A stretch of 64,000 bases of DNA from Haloarcula halophila (GTDB taxonomy: Archaea > Halobacteriota > Halobacteria > Halobacteriales > Haloarculaceae): contig NZ_CP119559.1 in assembly GCF_029278565.1 (NCBI RefSeq), forward strand, positions 372,001 to 436,000. Reading direction: 5' to 3'. Both the position numbers and the translations under genes were made by a program. Under the pieces are notes generated by a model. That model searched no databases, was not told the DNA's origin, and worked only from the letters and a program-made list of their open reading frames with translations. Positions 37,525-44,844 of this stretch are shown piece after piece (the first letter of the stretch is position 1; each line of letters starts with the position of its first letter).

Positions 37525-37983
37525 ATGACCGTCGAGTCCCTACGTTCGACTATGGCCTCGTTCGCCTCCGTACTGATCTACGACGGTGAGTGCCCGTACT
37601 GCTCGGTCGCCGCGCGTGCGCTGGAGGAACTCGACGACGTCGGCGCGATTTCGTGGTACGACGACCCGTCCCAACGGTTTCTCGACGCCCAGTTCGGTGC
37701 GACCCCCTTCGCGATGGTTCTGGTCGACACCGACGAGGGGCGGGTGTACGCTGGCCGGTCGGCGGCCGAAGAACTGGCCGACCGCGCCGGGATGCCAGGG
37801 ATCGTCGGCTCGCTAGTCAGGGACAACTACGAGACCATCGCCCGCGTTGTCGGACTCGCTAGCGGCCGCGGCCGTGACCCGGACGACTATCACGAGGCGT
37901 ACGATCTCACCGACGACGGCGCGGCGGCGTACACGGATCTGGCCGATGCCGCTGTCCGCCGCGATATCACTGCTGCCGGGTAA
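37525..37983 (+). CDS. DCC family thiol-disulfide oxidoreductase (DUF393)
   Basis: 152 aa. The active-site signature is LIYDGECPYCSVAARALEELD, a CxxC (Cys-Pro-Tyr-Cys, about 23-26) following D-G-E, exactly as in DCC proteins. The C-terminal half is helical. It is probably a cytoplasmic thioredoxin-fold enzyme; the substrate is unknown. An in-frame ATG at 37552 would remove nine residues. Confidence 0.88.
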   Translation: MTVESLRSTMASFASVLIYDGECPYCSVAARALEELDDVGAISWYDDPSQRFLDAQFGATPFAMVLVDTDEGRVYAGRSAAEELADRAGMPGIVGSLVRDNYETIARVVGLASGRGRDPDDYHEAYDLTDDGAAAYTDLADAAVRRDITAAG

Positions 37984-38040
37984 ATCCGTCATCCTCGCGT
38001 CCGACGGTTGTCTGTCGCGGTTCCGCCACCGCAAAGAACA

Positions 38041-38048
38041 TTTAAGGG
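38041..38048 (+). promoter_or_regulatory. TATA box of the PRC-barrel gene
   Basis: TTTAAGGG begins 30 bp before the ATG at 38071 and supports both that start and a leaderless mRNA. Confidence 0.5.
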
Positions 38049-38070
38049 GTGTCCGGACAAGCACCTCCGT

Positions 38071-38376
38071 ATGGACCCAGAAACTGTCCCACAGGAGATC
38101 ACGACGCTCGTCGGGCGTGAAGTCTACTCGAAAAACGGTGTGTTCGTCGGAGAGGTCGAGGACATCCGTCTCGATCTGGACCGCCAGGCGGTGACGGGGC
38201 TGGCGCTTCACCAACTCAACAACGAACTGTTCAGCGACCAGGCCCGCAGTTCCCGCGGCGTCATCATCCCGTACCGGTGGGTCCAGGCTGTCGGCGACGT
38301 AGTTATCGTCAACGATGTCGTCGAACGACTCCGGAAGGCTGACTCCGATGGCGACAGCGAGGAAGTCGCGGCTTAG
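38071..38376 (+). CDS. PRC-barrel domain protein
   Basis: 101 aa. The barrel is read in TTLVGREVYSKNGVFVGEVEDIRLDLDRQAVTGLAL and SRGVIIPYRWVQAVGDVVIVND, with a short acidic tail. Archaeal stand-alone PRC-barrel proteins are abundant, and in haloarchaea some (CdpB-like) take part in cell division. Sequence alone does not prove this is one of them. The stop lies 4 bp into the convergent DHH gene's end. Confidence 0.88.
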   Translation: MDPETVPQEITTLVGREVYSKNGVFVGEVEDIRLDLDRQAVTGLALHQLNNELFSDQARSSRGVIIPYRWVQAVGDVVIVNDVVERLRKADSDGDSEEVAA

Positions 38377-39839
38377 TTACCGTTTCCGCTTTCACTGCTC
38401 GAACTGTCGACGCCCATCGCCTCGAACAGTTTCCGTTTCACTGCCTCTTCTGTCAACTTCAACAGCGTATCACGGTTGTCGTCGTTGGTCTCTAATCCGG
38501 TGAAGATACCCAGCGGGATCTCGACGCTCGCGTCGGTAGAGTGACCTGCCGTCTCGCCCATCTCCCCGAAGGCGTCCGAGAGCACCTTCCCGATGTTCAT
38601 GCGGATGTCCTTCGATCGTGCAGCCAGGTAGATCGTATCGTCCGCGATGGCAAACACCGCCGTGGTCGTGATCCCTTCGAGGTTCAGGAGGTGTTGGGCC
38701 GCCTGGGCCAGCGCGTCCCTGTCCCGGATGAAGCCGGCATTCGAGACCAGGTGGCTCCCCTGGACCTCCCGATTACGGATCGCCTCGGCCAGCACGTCGA
38801 GCGTCTCCGGCGACATCGACGGCGACTCGACCTGTTCGAGCGTGTCGTGGTCGGCGAAGGGGTAGAGATACGCGGCGGCGGTCAGATCCGCCGGCGTCGT
38901 ATCCCGTTTGAAATCCAGCGTTTCGGCACGGATTCCGTACAACAGCGCCGTCGCTACGGTCTGGTCCAGCGTGAGATCCAGTTCCTGGATGTACTTCGTG
39001 AGGATCGTCGAGGTCGCCGAGACGTTCGGTCGGATATCGGAGAAGGCGGTGTCGTGTTCGTACTCGTGTTCGTGTTCGTAGTGGTCGATGACGATGTCGA
39101 CCGGGTCGACGAGTGGTTCACCCCCCTTCGCGACATCGACCAGCGCGAGCGTGTCGTAGTCGTCGAGGTCGATCGAGTCCTGGGACTCCAGATCGATCCC
39201 CAGGAGATTGACGAACGCACGGTTCTCCTGGTGGCCGATCTCGCCCTCGTAGATGATATCCGCCTCCACGTCACGGCTGGCCGCGATAGCCCGAAGTGCC
39301 GCCGCAGAAGCGATCGAGTCCGGGTCCGGCGAGCGGTGGATGAGGATCGCCATCCGCTCTTCGGTGCCATCGATGACGTCACTCAGTTGTGTCGCTTTGT
39401 ACTCTAGTTCACCGGTCTCGAGCGCGCGAAGTGCCGAGTCCGCGATGACTGCCGAGGGGTTGATCACCACGTCGGCACCGAGTTCGGTCAGTTCGTCGGC
39501 CGAGACAGGGTCGTCGGCACGGGCGACGATGAACTGGTCACCGTCGGCGGCACGGATGTTCTCGACGGCGTTCGCGTTCGCCGAGACGTCGGAGGACATG
39601 ATGAGGACGACATCGCGGTCGCTGACCATCTCGACGACCGCTTCTTCGACGATGTCGGCCTGCTGTGCGTTGAGGTCCTGATCGCGGAGCGCCTCCACGC
39701 GACCCTCGTCGGCATCGAGGATGAGCACGTCTTTGCCCTCGTTGACGAGTTCTTCAGCCACTGCATGCCCAACGCTCCCACACCCCAGGATCGCGTACGT
39801 GGACATGGAGGCCATCGTGATGCCGCTGGCTGCACTCAT
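38373..39839 (-). CDS. TrkA-N/DHH phosphoesterase fusion protein
   Basis: 488 aa from the ATG at 39837-39839; another start at 39806 (MSTYAILGCGSVG) is possible. The first 140 residues are a Rossmann NAD-binding TrkA-N/RCK domain (YAILGCGSVGHAVAEELVNEGKDVLILD). From about 170 it is a DHH/DHHA1 phosphoesterase: ILIHRSPDPDSIASAAALRAIA, DTLALVDVA, DIVIDHYEHE (the DHH-like motif is modified to D-H-Y). DHHA1 is at the C-terminus. This domain order is known in haloarchaea, where related proteins degrade small nucleotides such as pApA or c-di-AMP products; the exact substrate is uncertain. Confidence 0.88.
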   Translation of the reverse strand: MSAASGITMASMSTYAILGCGSVGHAVAEELVNEGKDVLILDADEGRVEALRDQDLNAQQADIVEEAVVEMVSDRDVVLIMSSDVSANANAVENIRAADGDQFIVARADDPVSADELTELGADVVINPSAVIADSALRALETGELEYKATQLSDVIDGTEERMAILIHRSPDPDSIASAAALRAIAASRDVEADIIYEGEIGHQENRAFVNLLGIDLESQDSIDLDDYDTLALVDVAKGGEPLVDPVDIVIDHYEHEHEYEHDTAFSDIRPNVSATSTILTKYIQELDLTLDQTVATALLYGIRAETLDFKRDTTPADLTAAAYLYPFADHDTLEQVESPSMSPETLDVLAEAIRNREVQGSHLVSNAGFIRDRDALAQAAQHLLNLEGITTTAVFAIADDTIYLAARSKDIRMNIGKVLSDAFGEMGETAGHSTDASVEIPLGIFTGLETNDDNRDTLLKLTEEAVKRKLFEAMGVDSSSSESGNGN

Positions 39840-39982
39840 AAGTGTCTGTATCGCTTGGTGGCCAGCCTCTTTAATCACGTCCATTCGTTACCTCCAGGAC
39901 CCACAATACCGTGGGAACGCCGGACACGAGACCGGTGAATGAAAACCTATTTGAGCGGGCCGCCCACAGAATCAGGTGTACT

Positions 39983-40056
39983 GGGCCGGTAGCTCAGTCT
40001 GGCAGAGCGACGGCCTCTTAAGCCGTCGGTCGAGGGTTCAAATCCCTTCCGGCCCG
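39983..40056 (+). tRNA. trnK: tRNA-Lys(CTT)
   Basis: Full cloverleaf of 74 nt. Acceptor GGGCCGG pairs with CCGGCCC, discriminator G. The anticodon stem GACGGC/GCCGTC holds the loop CTCTTAA with anticodon CTT. The T arm is GAGGG-TTCAAAT-CCCTT. CCA is not encoded. No intron. The 3' 28 nt of the region recur 116 bp downstream. Confidence 0.95.
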
Positions 40057-40178
40057 CTTTTGCGACGAACGTTTCGTGCGGAGCAGAGCGGCTACGAAGC
40101 GGGTTTGAACCAGAGAGGTCGCGCACAGCGGAGCGAGCACGTCCGACCGTGGTTCAAATCCCTTCCGGCCCGCTTTTG
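40035..40178 (+). repeat. Duplicated tRNA-Lys 3' end (integration-scar candidate)
   Basis: A perfect 28-bp direct repeat covers the T arm and acceptor end of tRNA-Lys plus the following CTTTTG. The copies are 40035-40062 (inside the tRNA) and 40151-40178. The 88 bp between them contain no gene, but do hold a near-inverted match of the T arm (GGGTTTGAACCA at about 40100-40111). Duplication of a tRNA 3' end is what site-specific integration leaves behind, so this may be the remains of an element that decayed to almost nothing. Confidence 0.6.
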
Positions 40179-40243
40179 TCGTGACCACCCCCGTGAGGAT
40201 CGGGGCCTCGAACCGGGTGGTCCAGTCCACGAGTCCCGCTTAG

Positions 40244-40681
40244 TCACGCCAGTTCCTTTCGCATCTCGACATGCGGGATGCCCGCCTCTTCGAACTCGTC
40301 GCTGACGATCTCGTACCCGATCCCCGTATAGAACTCCTCCACACGGCGTTGGCCGTGCAGGACTGCCTCCATCGCACCGTCGTCGCGAGCCGCCGCCTCG
40401 GCAGCCTCCATGATCCGGATACCCAGCCCTTCGCCGCGATACTGTGACAACACCGCGACACGCTCGATCTTGACCGTCGTTTCGTCGACGAACCGGTAGC
40501 GTGCCGTGGCGACCGGGCGATCCCCGTCGGAAAGGAGGAGATGTGTCGCCGCGCCGTCTTTGTCGTCCATCTCCTCGCTCTCGGAGACGCCTTGCTCGTC
40601 GATGAACACCGACCGGCGGACCTGTCGGGCCTCGTCGCCGACAGCGTCGTCGTCGCCGACTTCCAGCGTGTACGATGGCAT
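40244..40681 (-). CDS. GNAT family N-acetyltransferase (ElaA-like)
   Basis: 145 aa. Acetyl-CoA binding motif A is VKIERVAVLSQYRGEGLGIRIMEAAEAAA (R-x-x-G-x-G/L). The N-terminus VRRSVFIDEQGVSESEEMDDKD matches the ElaA/GNAT subgroup in which VFIxEQGV is typical. The C-terminus has FYTGIGYEIVSDEFEEAGIPHVEMRKEL. Likely acetylates a small amine or protein N-terminus in the cytoplasm; substrate unknown. Confidence 0.9.
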   Translation of the reverse strand: MPSYTLEVGDDDAVGDEARQVRRSVFIDEQGVSESEEMDDKDGAATHLLLSDGDRPVATARYRFVDETTVKIERVAVLSQYRGEGLGIRIMEAAEAAARDDGAMEAVLHGQRRVEEFYTGIGYEIVSDEFEEAGIPHVEMRKELA

Positions 40682-41039
40682 GGCCGGAGCTACGGCCGTG
40701 GTGTCGGAGAGTCTTGTGTTCGGATCTCCGTCACAGTGACTGTCGAACCCCTAAGCTACCGACAATGATATTCTCACGTGTCTGTCCGGTGGGTCCGCCA
40801 GCGACCACGAACTGTTCGGATATCGCTACCCGGAGGACGCCGACGTGCTCGACAGTACGGGCAGGATGGGGACTGTACGTCGCTGTCGCCGTCCTGTGTC
40901 CGGAGTGCAGCGAGCCACCGTCGTTGACCGGGCCGGTCACCGCTGTGACCGGGACGGACGCAGAAGTCCCGTTCGACGACGATTTTTACGAATGCCTGAC
41001 ACAACGGTTTTTAGCCAGGGACGGCTATCCCGGACTGCG
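40682..41039. other. Intergenic stretch without a recognised gene
   Basis: About 360 bp between the acetyltransferase start and the small zinc-finger gene. Frames on both strands are open but none has a sound start, family motif or acidic composition. The right end contains the TATA-like TTTTTAG (about 41008-41013) that serves the next small gene; the left end should hold the acetyltransferase promoter. Confidence 0.4.
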
Positions 41040-41159
41040 ATGTCCGATTTCGAGCGCTACGACTGTGCGAACTGTGGTGAATCGTTCGCCGCACATCCGA
41101 GCGCCCGAGCGGCCGAAACCCAGTACTGCAGCCCCACGTGTCAGTCCGCAGGAGGGTGA
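41040..41159 (+). CDS. Small zinc-finger protein (39 aa)
   Basis: 39 aa: two Cys pairs in YDCANCGESF (CxxC) and YCSPTCQ (CxxxC) form a treble-clef-like zinc knuckle; the first residues are MSDFER. A TATA-like TTTTTAG 27-32 bp upstream supports this ATG and a leaderless mRNA. Short zinc-finger proteins of this type are numerous and functional in haloarchaea, often regulatory. The stop lies 12 bp from the convergent guaB stop. Confidence 0.75.
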   Translation: MSDFERYDCANCGESFAAHPSARAAETQYCSPTCQSAGG

Positions 41160-41171
41160 CACTGACGGCGG

Positions 41172-42656
41172 TTAGCTATCCGGACTGTAGTTGGGCGCTT
41201 CGTCCGTGATCATCACGTCGTGCGGGTGGCTCTCCTGCTGGCCAGCCGCCGAGACGCGGACGAACTCGGCTCGTTCTTTGAACTCCGGGATCGTCTCGGC
41301 ACCGACGTAGCCCATCCCGGACTGCATCCCGCCGACGAGCTGGTGGAGTTCGGATTCGAGCGAGCCCTTGTAGGGAGTCGCCGCCTCGACGCCCTCGGGG
41401 ACGTAATCCTCGTCTTCCTCGTCCTCTTTGAGGTAGCGTTCGCCGCCGCCTTCGTTCATCGCGCCGACGCTGCCCATCCCGCGGTACTGTTTGTACTTCT
41501 TGCCGTTCATCGTGATGACGCGGCCCGGTGCCTCGTCGGTTCCAGCGAAGTACGAGCCGAGCATGACGGCGTCGGCACCGGCGGCGATGGCCTTGATCGC
41601 GTCGCCGGAGTAGCGGATGCCCCCGTCGGCGATGACGGGCACGTCGTGCTGGCTGGCGACGTCTGCGACCTGCGCGACGGCGGTGATCTGTGGCATCCCA
41701 GCGCCGGTGACCACGCGGGTCGTACAGATCGAGCCCGGGCCGATGCCGACTTTGACGCCGTCGGCGAAGTCGACGACGGCCTCCGCTGCCTCCCGGGTCC
41801 CGATGTTGCCGACGACGACGTCGGCGTCGACCTCGCCTTTGATGTCCCGAGCGCTGTCGATGACGTTAGCGTTGTGCGCGTGGGCACAGTCGATGAAGAG
41901 GATGTCGGCACCGGCCTCGTCGGCCGTCTGTGCGCGGTCCAGTTCGAAGGGGCCAACAGCGGCACCGACCCGGAGGTGGCCGTCCTCGTCACGGGCGGCC
42001 TCGTCGTACTCTCGGCGCTGGAGGACGCCTTTCATGGTCACGAGTCCGGCCAGGCGGTTCTCGTCGTCGATGATCGGGACCCGCTCGATCTTGTGATCGT
42101 ACATCAACTCCAGGGCCTCCCGGGGCGAGACGTCCTCTGGAGCGGTGACGACCTCGTCGGTCATGGCCTCGGTCACGGCGTCGGACTCGCCGACTTCGAG
42201 GTACGGCCGGATGTCCGTTCCGGAGATGATCCCCAGGACCTTTCCCGTCTCGTCGTCGACGACTGGTGCCCCGGAGACGCCCTGTCGGTCCATCATTGCG
42301 TCGACCTCCCGGACAGTCTGTTCGGGGCTCGCGGTCACGACATCGCGGATGATCAACTCGTCGGCACGCTTGACGCGCTCGATCTCGTCGGCCATCTCTT
42401 CGGCGTTCATGTTCCGGTGGAGGACACCGAGTCCACCCTGGCGAGCCATCGCGATCGCCATGTCGCTCTCGGTTACGGTGTCCATCGCGGCCGTCAGTAC
42501 CGGGACGTTCAGCTCGACCGAGCGGGAGACGCTGGTCGCGGTGTCGGCCTCGTCGGGTTCGACGCGTGACTCTTTGGGTCGCAGCAGTACGTCGTCGAAT
42601 GTGAGAGCCTCCGGAACACGGAGCTTCTCGGAGAAAGGCTCGGGATCGTTCGCCAT
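41172..42656 (-). CDS. guaB: IMP dehydrogenase
   Basis: 494 aa from the ATG at 42654-42656. The N-terminus [16 protein letters not shown] is the classic IMPDH start. The CBS pair lies at about 95-215 ([39 protein letters not shown]). The catalytic loop is [17 protein letters not shown] with the nucleophile Cys at about 309. The flap ends near MGSVGAMN. The enzyme converts IMP to XMP with NAD, the committed step to GTP. A T-rich box (CGTTTTTGCC) about 28 bp upstream on the minus strand supports this start; longer in-frame starts look spurious. Confidence 0.96.
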   Translation of the reverse strand: MANDPEPFSEKLRVPEALTFDDVLLRPKESRVEPDEADTATSVSRSVELNVPVLTAAMDTVTESDMAIAMARQGGLGVLHRNMNAEEMADEIERVKRADELIIRDVVTASPEQTVREVDAMMDRQGVSGAPVVDDETGKVLGIISGTDIRPYLEVGESDAVTEAMTDEVVTAPEDVSPREALELMYDHKIERVPIIDDENRLAGLVTMKGVLQRREYDEAARDEDGHLRVGAAVGPFELDRAQTADEAGADILFIDCAHAHNANVIDSARDIKGEVDADVVVGNIGTREAAEAVVDFADGVKVGIGPGSICTTRVVTGAGMPQITAVAQVADVASQHDVPVIADGGIRYSGDAIKAIAAGADAVMLGSYFAGTDEAPGRVITMNGKKYKQYRGMGSVGAMNEGGGERYLKEDEEDEDYVPEGVEAATPYKGSLESELHQLVGGMQSGMGYVGAETIPEFKERAEFVRVSAAGQQESHPHDVMITDEAPNYSPDS

Positions 42657-42809
42657 GTAAATCGTCCTCGACGGCCGGGCAAAAACGTTGCGAGACGTGC
42701 CGACTCTGTGGACCGCTGCCATGCGAATCGCGCCGTTCGAACTGTGACATCTGTCCACGAGACTCGGGTTATCCCCTGTTTCACGTCTCGTGTGTTCGGT
42801 TCTCACACA

Positions 42810-42820
42810 ACGTTTATACT
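42810..42820 (+). promoter_or_regulatory. TATA box upstream of the DUF5794 gene
   Basis: CGTTTATACT at about 42811-42820 would start transcription near 42840. This is about 180 nt before the DUF5794 ATG, leaving room for a leader that contains a 56-codon open frame. Confidence 0.45.
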
Positions 42821-42842
42821 CCGACGAAAGATAATGTTACAT

Positions 42843-43013
42843 ATGCGAACTACCGAACCCTCCGTCGCCAACACGGTCCCGCAACCGAGTTCGACCGCGG
42901 CTGGCACTCCGTTCTTCACAGGGTTCGGTACCGGGAAACAGCTCTGGTCCGCCATTCCGTGTGCGTCCAGTGCGGTAACCACCCGACGGGTACCGGGTGA
43001 ACCCGGGCTGTAA
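42843..43013 (+). CDS. Possible 56-aa leader protein
   Basis: Open frame of 57 codons starting MRTTEPSVANTVPQPSSTAAG and ending RRVPGEPGL, exactly at the predicted transcription start; its stop lies 5 bp before the DUF5794 ATG. It lacks the acidic bias of real genes here and has no recognisable motif, so it may be an untranslated leader instead. The AUG directly at the 5' end would make it a natural leaderless ORF. Confidence 0.35.
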   Translation: MRTTEPSVANTVPQPSSTAAGTPFFTGFGTGKQLWSAIPCASSAVTTRRVPGEPGL

Positions 43014-43018
43014 CCAGG

Positions 43019-43906
43019 ATGAGTAGCTCCAGACATCCAGTCGCACTCCGTGTGGAGCGGCGGGTCGGCCGTGGCGGCCGCCTGCTGGGAACGGTCATGG
43101 CGTTGCCGCTCATCGACGGCATCTTCCCGGTGTTGGTACTTGCCGGTGCGCTCACCACCTGGACGGGGATGCTCGAAGTCGGTCTGCTGGTCTTCGGTGG
43201 GTCCGCGACCGTCGCGGTCGTCCTCGCCGAGATGGACGGCGGCCCACGCGAACAGGCCACGACCGTCCTCCTGATCGGGAGCCTGCTGATCCCGCTTGCG
43301 GTGATCGAGGCCGCACTCGCCCCCACCATCGACAGCCTCGTCCGAACCGGCGTCCTAGAGCGGTTCGCCGGTATCGTCATCATGGCGATAGCCGCCCAGA
43401 CGGCCAGTTCGCGCGTCAGCGAGTTGCTCCCACGGCCGGCCGTCATCATCGGCCTCGGCCTACTGGCCGGCTTCGACCCGGCCGGTGCGACGCTCGTCAC
43501 GGCAATCGACCCCTGGATGGTGGCCCGCGCCGCTGGCACCGCCGGCATCGGCGTCGGGTTCGCGCTCGCCATCGCGCTGACCAGCCCGTGGCTGCGCAAC
43601 GCGGTCGACATCGACCGGTTCCGCTTCGGGAGCGCCATCGCACTCGGTGTGCTCTCGCTATCGGTTCTGGGTATCCTCCCGACGACTGCCCCCGTCGCGT
43701 TGGGCGTCCTCGCAGTCACCGCACTGCTGTCGTTCGATCCCGGCAACGCCCGGGAGCGCCACTCCGATTACCACCCCGACGAGGTCGATCTCACCGCCGC
43801 TTTCTCCGACGGCGGCGCGTCTCAGGGTGTCGCCGGCGACCAGCGGACCGATGACGGCGCCGCAGTCGACTACGAACCCGACACCGAACGCGCTCCCTGG
43901 CTCTGA
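43019..43906 (+). CDS. DUF5794 family membrane protein
   Basis: 295 aa. The first 240 residues contain about seven hydrophobic helices, beginning RVERRVGRGGRLLGTVMALPLIDGIFPVLVLAGAL, which is the family signature I recognise. The C-terminal 50 residues are acidic and cytoplasmic. Function unknown; the family is restricted to haloarchaea, to my knowledge. The next gene on the same strand is DUF5795, a frequent neighbour. Confidence 0.85.
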   Translation: MSSSRHPVALRVERRVGRGGRLLGTVMALPLIDGIFPVLVLAGALTTWTGMLEVGLLVFGGSATVAVVLAEMDGGPREQATTVLLIGSLLIPLAVIEAALAPTIDSLVRTGVLERFAGIVIMAIAAQTASSRVSELLPRPAVIIGLGLLAGFDPAGATLVTAIDPWMVARAAGTAGIGVGFALAIALTSPWLRNAVDIDRFRFGSAIALGVLSLSVLGILPTTAPVALGVLAVTALLSFDPGNARERHSDYHPDEVDLTAAFSDGGASQGVAGDQRTDDGAAVDYEPDTERAPWL

Positions 43907-43913
43907 GGGAGAA

Positions 43914-43921
43914 GGTTTAGG
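43914..43921 (+). promoter_or_regulatory. TATA box of the DUF5795 gene
   Basis: GGTTTAGG lies about 29 bp before the ATG at 43946, indicating an own leaderless transcript even though the gene follows DUF5794 by only 39 bp. Confidence 0.5.
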
Positions 43922-43945
43922 CGCGTCCCGGCCCCTCGGGCGAAC

Positions 43946-44173
43946 ATGGCCGATAACCGCGTGATCCAGGGGCGAATGCAGACACCCGAGAGCCTCGCCG
44001 AACTCATCGAAGGTGAGAGTGTCATGGACGCAGAACCGATCGAAGACGCCGAAAAAGACTGTCCCGACTGTGGCGAAAACGTCGTCACAGTGGGATACAT
44101 GCCCTCGGCCCTGGAGTTTGTCACGGGCTACAAATGCCAGGAGTGTGACTGGGCCGAGACCGATCGGGACTGA
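43946..44173 (+). CDS. DUF5795 zinc-ribbon protein
   Basis: 75 aa. The N-terminal half is MADNRVIQGRMQTPESLAEL; the C-terminal half is a zinc ribbon with CPDCGENV and CQECDWAE (two CxxC knuckles, about residues 39-42 and 64-67). Family recognised as haloarchaeal DUF5795, function unknown. It is the last protein gene of the chromosome before tRNA-Trp. Confidence 0.85.
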   Translation: MADNRVIQGRMQTPESLAELIEGESVMDAEPIEDAEKDCPDCGENVVTVGYMPSALEFVTGYKCQECDWAETDRD

Positions 44174-44227
44174 TCGCCGTCCAGCAACCGAAACCCCTTT
44201 AGTACAACTGGGCATACGCCGGAGTGC

Positions 44228-44408
44228 GGGGTCGTGGCCTAGTCCGGGAAGGCGGCTGACTCCAGAGGCCACGTGCCTGGGACGAGACTCTAAGGGCTGA
44301 TATACTGAGCGGCCGGCTGATCACCGGTTCGCGACGATGACCCTCTGGAGTTCCGAGGCACAGGACGGAGATATCAGCCGATCGGGGGTTCAAATCCCTC
44401 CGACCCCA
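44228..44408 (+). tRNA. trnW: tRNA-Trp(CCA) with intron
   Basis: Exon 1 is 44228-44265, exon 2 is 44373-44408. Acceptor GGGGTCG pairs with CGACCCC, discriminator A. The anticodon stem GCTGA/TCAGC encloses CTCCAG-A with anticodon CCA at 44262-44264. The T arm is GGGGG-TTCAAAT-CCCTC. The intron after position 37 is flanked by a bulge-helix-bulge: CTCC pairs with GGAG (44368-44371 region) between two 3-nt bulges, each cut after the second base. The integrated element begins at the 3' end of this gene. Confidence 0.95.
44266..44372 (+). ncRNA. tRNA-Trp intron acting as box C/D methylation guide
   Basis: The intron carries two antisense elements. CTCTGGAG (44343-44350) pairs with CTCCAGAG around the anticodon; the base five nucleotides before the box D-like CCGA pairs with C34 (44262). 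GGCTGATAT (44295-44303) pairs with ATATCAGCC; the base five before box D' CTGA (44305-44308) pairs with U39 (44374). GATGA (44336-44340) is a box C-type element; the other C box is degenerate (GACGAGA). In haloarchaea this intron is known to guide 2'-O-methylation of C34 and U39 of its own pre-tRNA, and the register here fits exactly. Confidence 0.9.
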
Positions 44409-44410
44409 TA

Positions 44411-44421
44411 CAGTATAAAAG
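44411..44421 (+). promoter_or_regulatory. TATA box of the zinc-ribbon module
   Basis: AGTATAAAAG directly behind tRNA-Trp should drive transcription from about 44443, 46 nt before the first GTG start. A 7-bp hairpin lies between (see next entry). Confidence 0.45.
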
Positions 44422-44422
44422 T

Positions 44423-44445
44423 AAAGCGGTGTTTCTTGCCGCTTT
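44423..44445 (+). terminator. Hairpin behind tRNA-Trp (terminator or operator)
   Basis: AAAGCGG and CCGCTTT form a perfect 7-bp inverted repeat around a 9-nt loop. It lies 14 bp after the tRNA and overlaps the start region of the next transcript, so it could end the tRNA transcript or regulate the element promoter. There is no long T tract. Confidence 0.35.
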
Positions 44446-44488
44446 CGCTTCACCACTCCAGAGCCACTGCCAACCGAGGTGGTCGGCA

Positions 44489-44608
44489 GTGAGTCGCGTC
44501 GAGGAAACCGAAACGCTGCCGCTCATCTGTGAGTGGTGTGGGTGTTTCATCCCGCCAGAGGGGCGTGAGGACTGCCCTGGTCGCGACGACGGGAGGTGCC
44601 AGGCGTGA
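44489..44608 (+). CDS. Small zinc-finger protein (39 aa)
   Basis: Begins with GTG and reads VSRVEETETLPLICEWCGCF. The Cys pairs CEWC (14, 17) plus C19 and the later C29 and C37 suggest a zinc knuckle. Its stop overlaps the next start (GTGA at 44605), which supports it as a real gene despite its size. First gene of the module; function unknown. Confidence 0.6.
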   Translation: MSRVEETETLPLICEWCGCFIPPEGREDCPGRDDGRCQA

Positions 44609-44844
44609 CGATCGACCTGGCCGAACTCCGTCGCCGGCAGCAGAACGTCAAACCCACGAAGGACTGCGAGTTTCGCTGTCCTGAGTGTCGGGCACGGGTC
44701 TCTGCGTCCCCGACGGAAAACGTAGAATACGGGCACTACATCGGCTGTCCACGCCGGCCCGACGAGTTTCCCGACCACGGCAAGGTTATCCGATCGTCCA
44801 GGCTGGCCGACCCTGACCAGGAGGTGCTGTCCGATGCAGCCTGA
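44605..44844 (+). CDS. Small zinc-ribbon protein (79 aa)
   Basis: GTG start at 44605 preceded by GGGAGGTG. It begins with an amphipathic helix (LAELRRRQQNV), then CEFRCPECRARV with a CxxC knuckle, then GHYIGCPRRP with further His/Cys ligands. Probably a nucleic-acid- or protein-binding zinc domain. It overlaps the next gene by 11 bp. Confidence 0.65.
   Translation: MTIDLAELRRRQQNVKPTKDCEFRCPECRARVSASPTENVEYGHYIGCPRRPDEFPDHGKVIRSSRLADPDQEVLSDAA

Noticed and set aside
40151-40178. Second tRNA-Lys gene
   Set aside because: Only the T arm and acceptor 3' strand are present; there is no 5' acceptor, D arm or anticodon.
40731-40940. 69-aa minus-strand frame between the acetyltransferase and the zinc-finger gene
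   Set aside because: No promoter, ribosome-binding site or conserved pattern, and composition unlike genuine proteins here.
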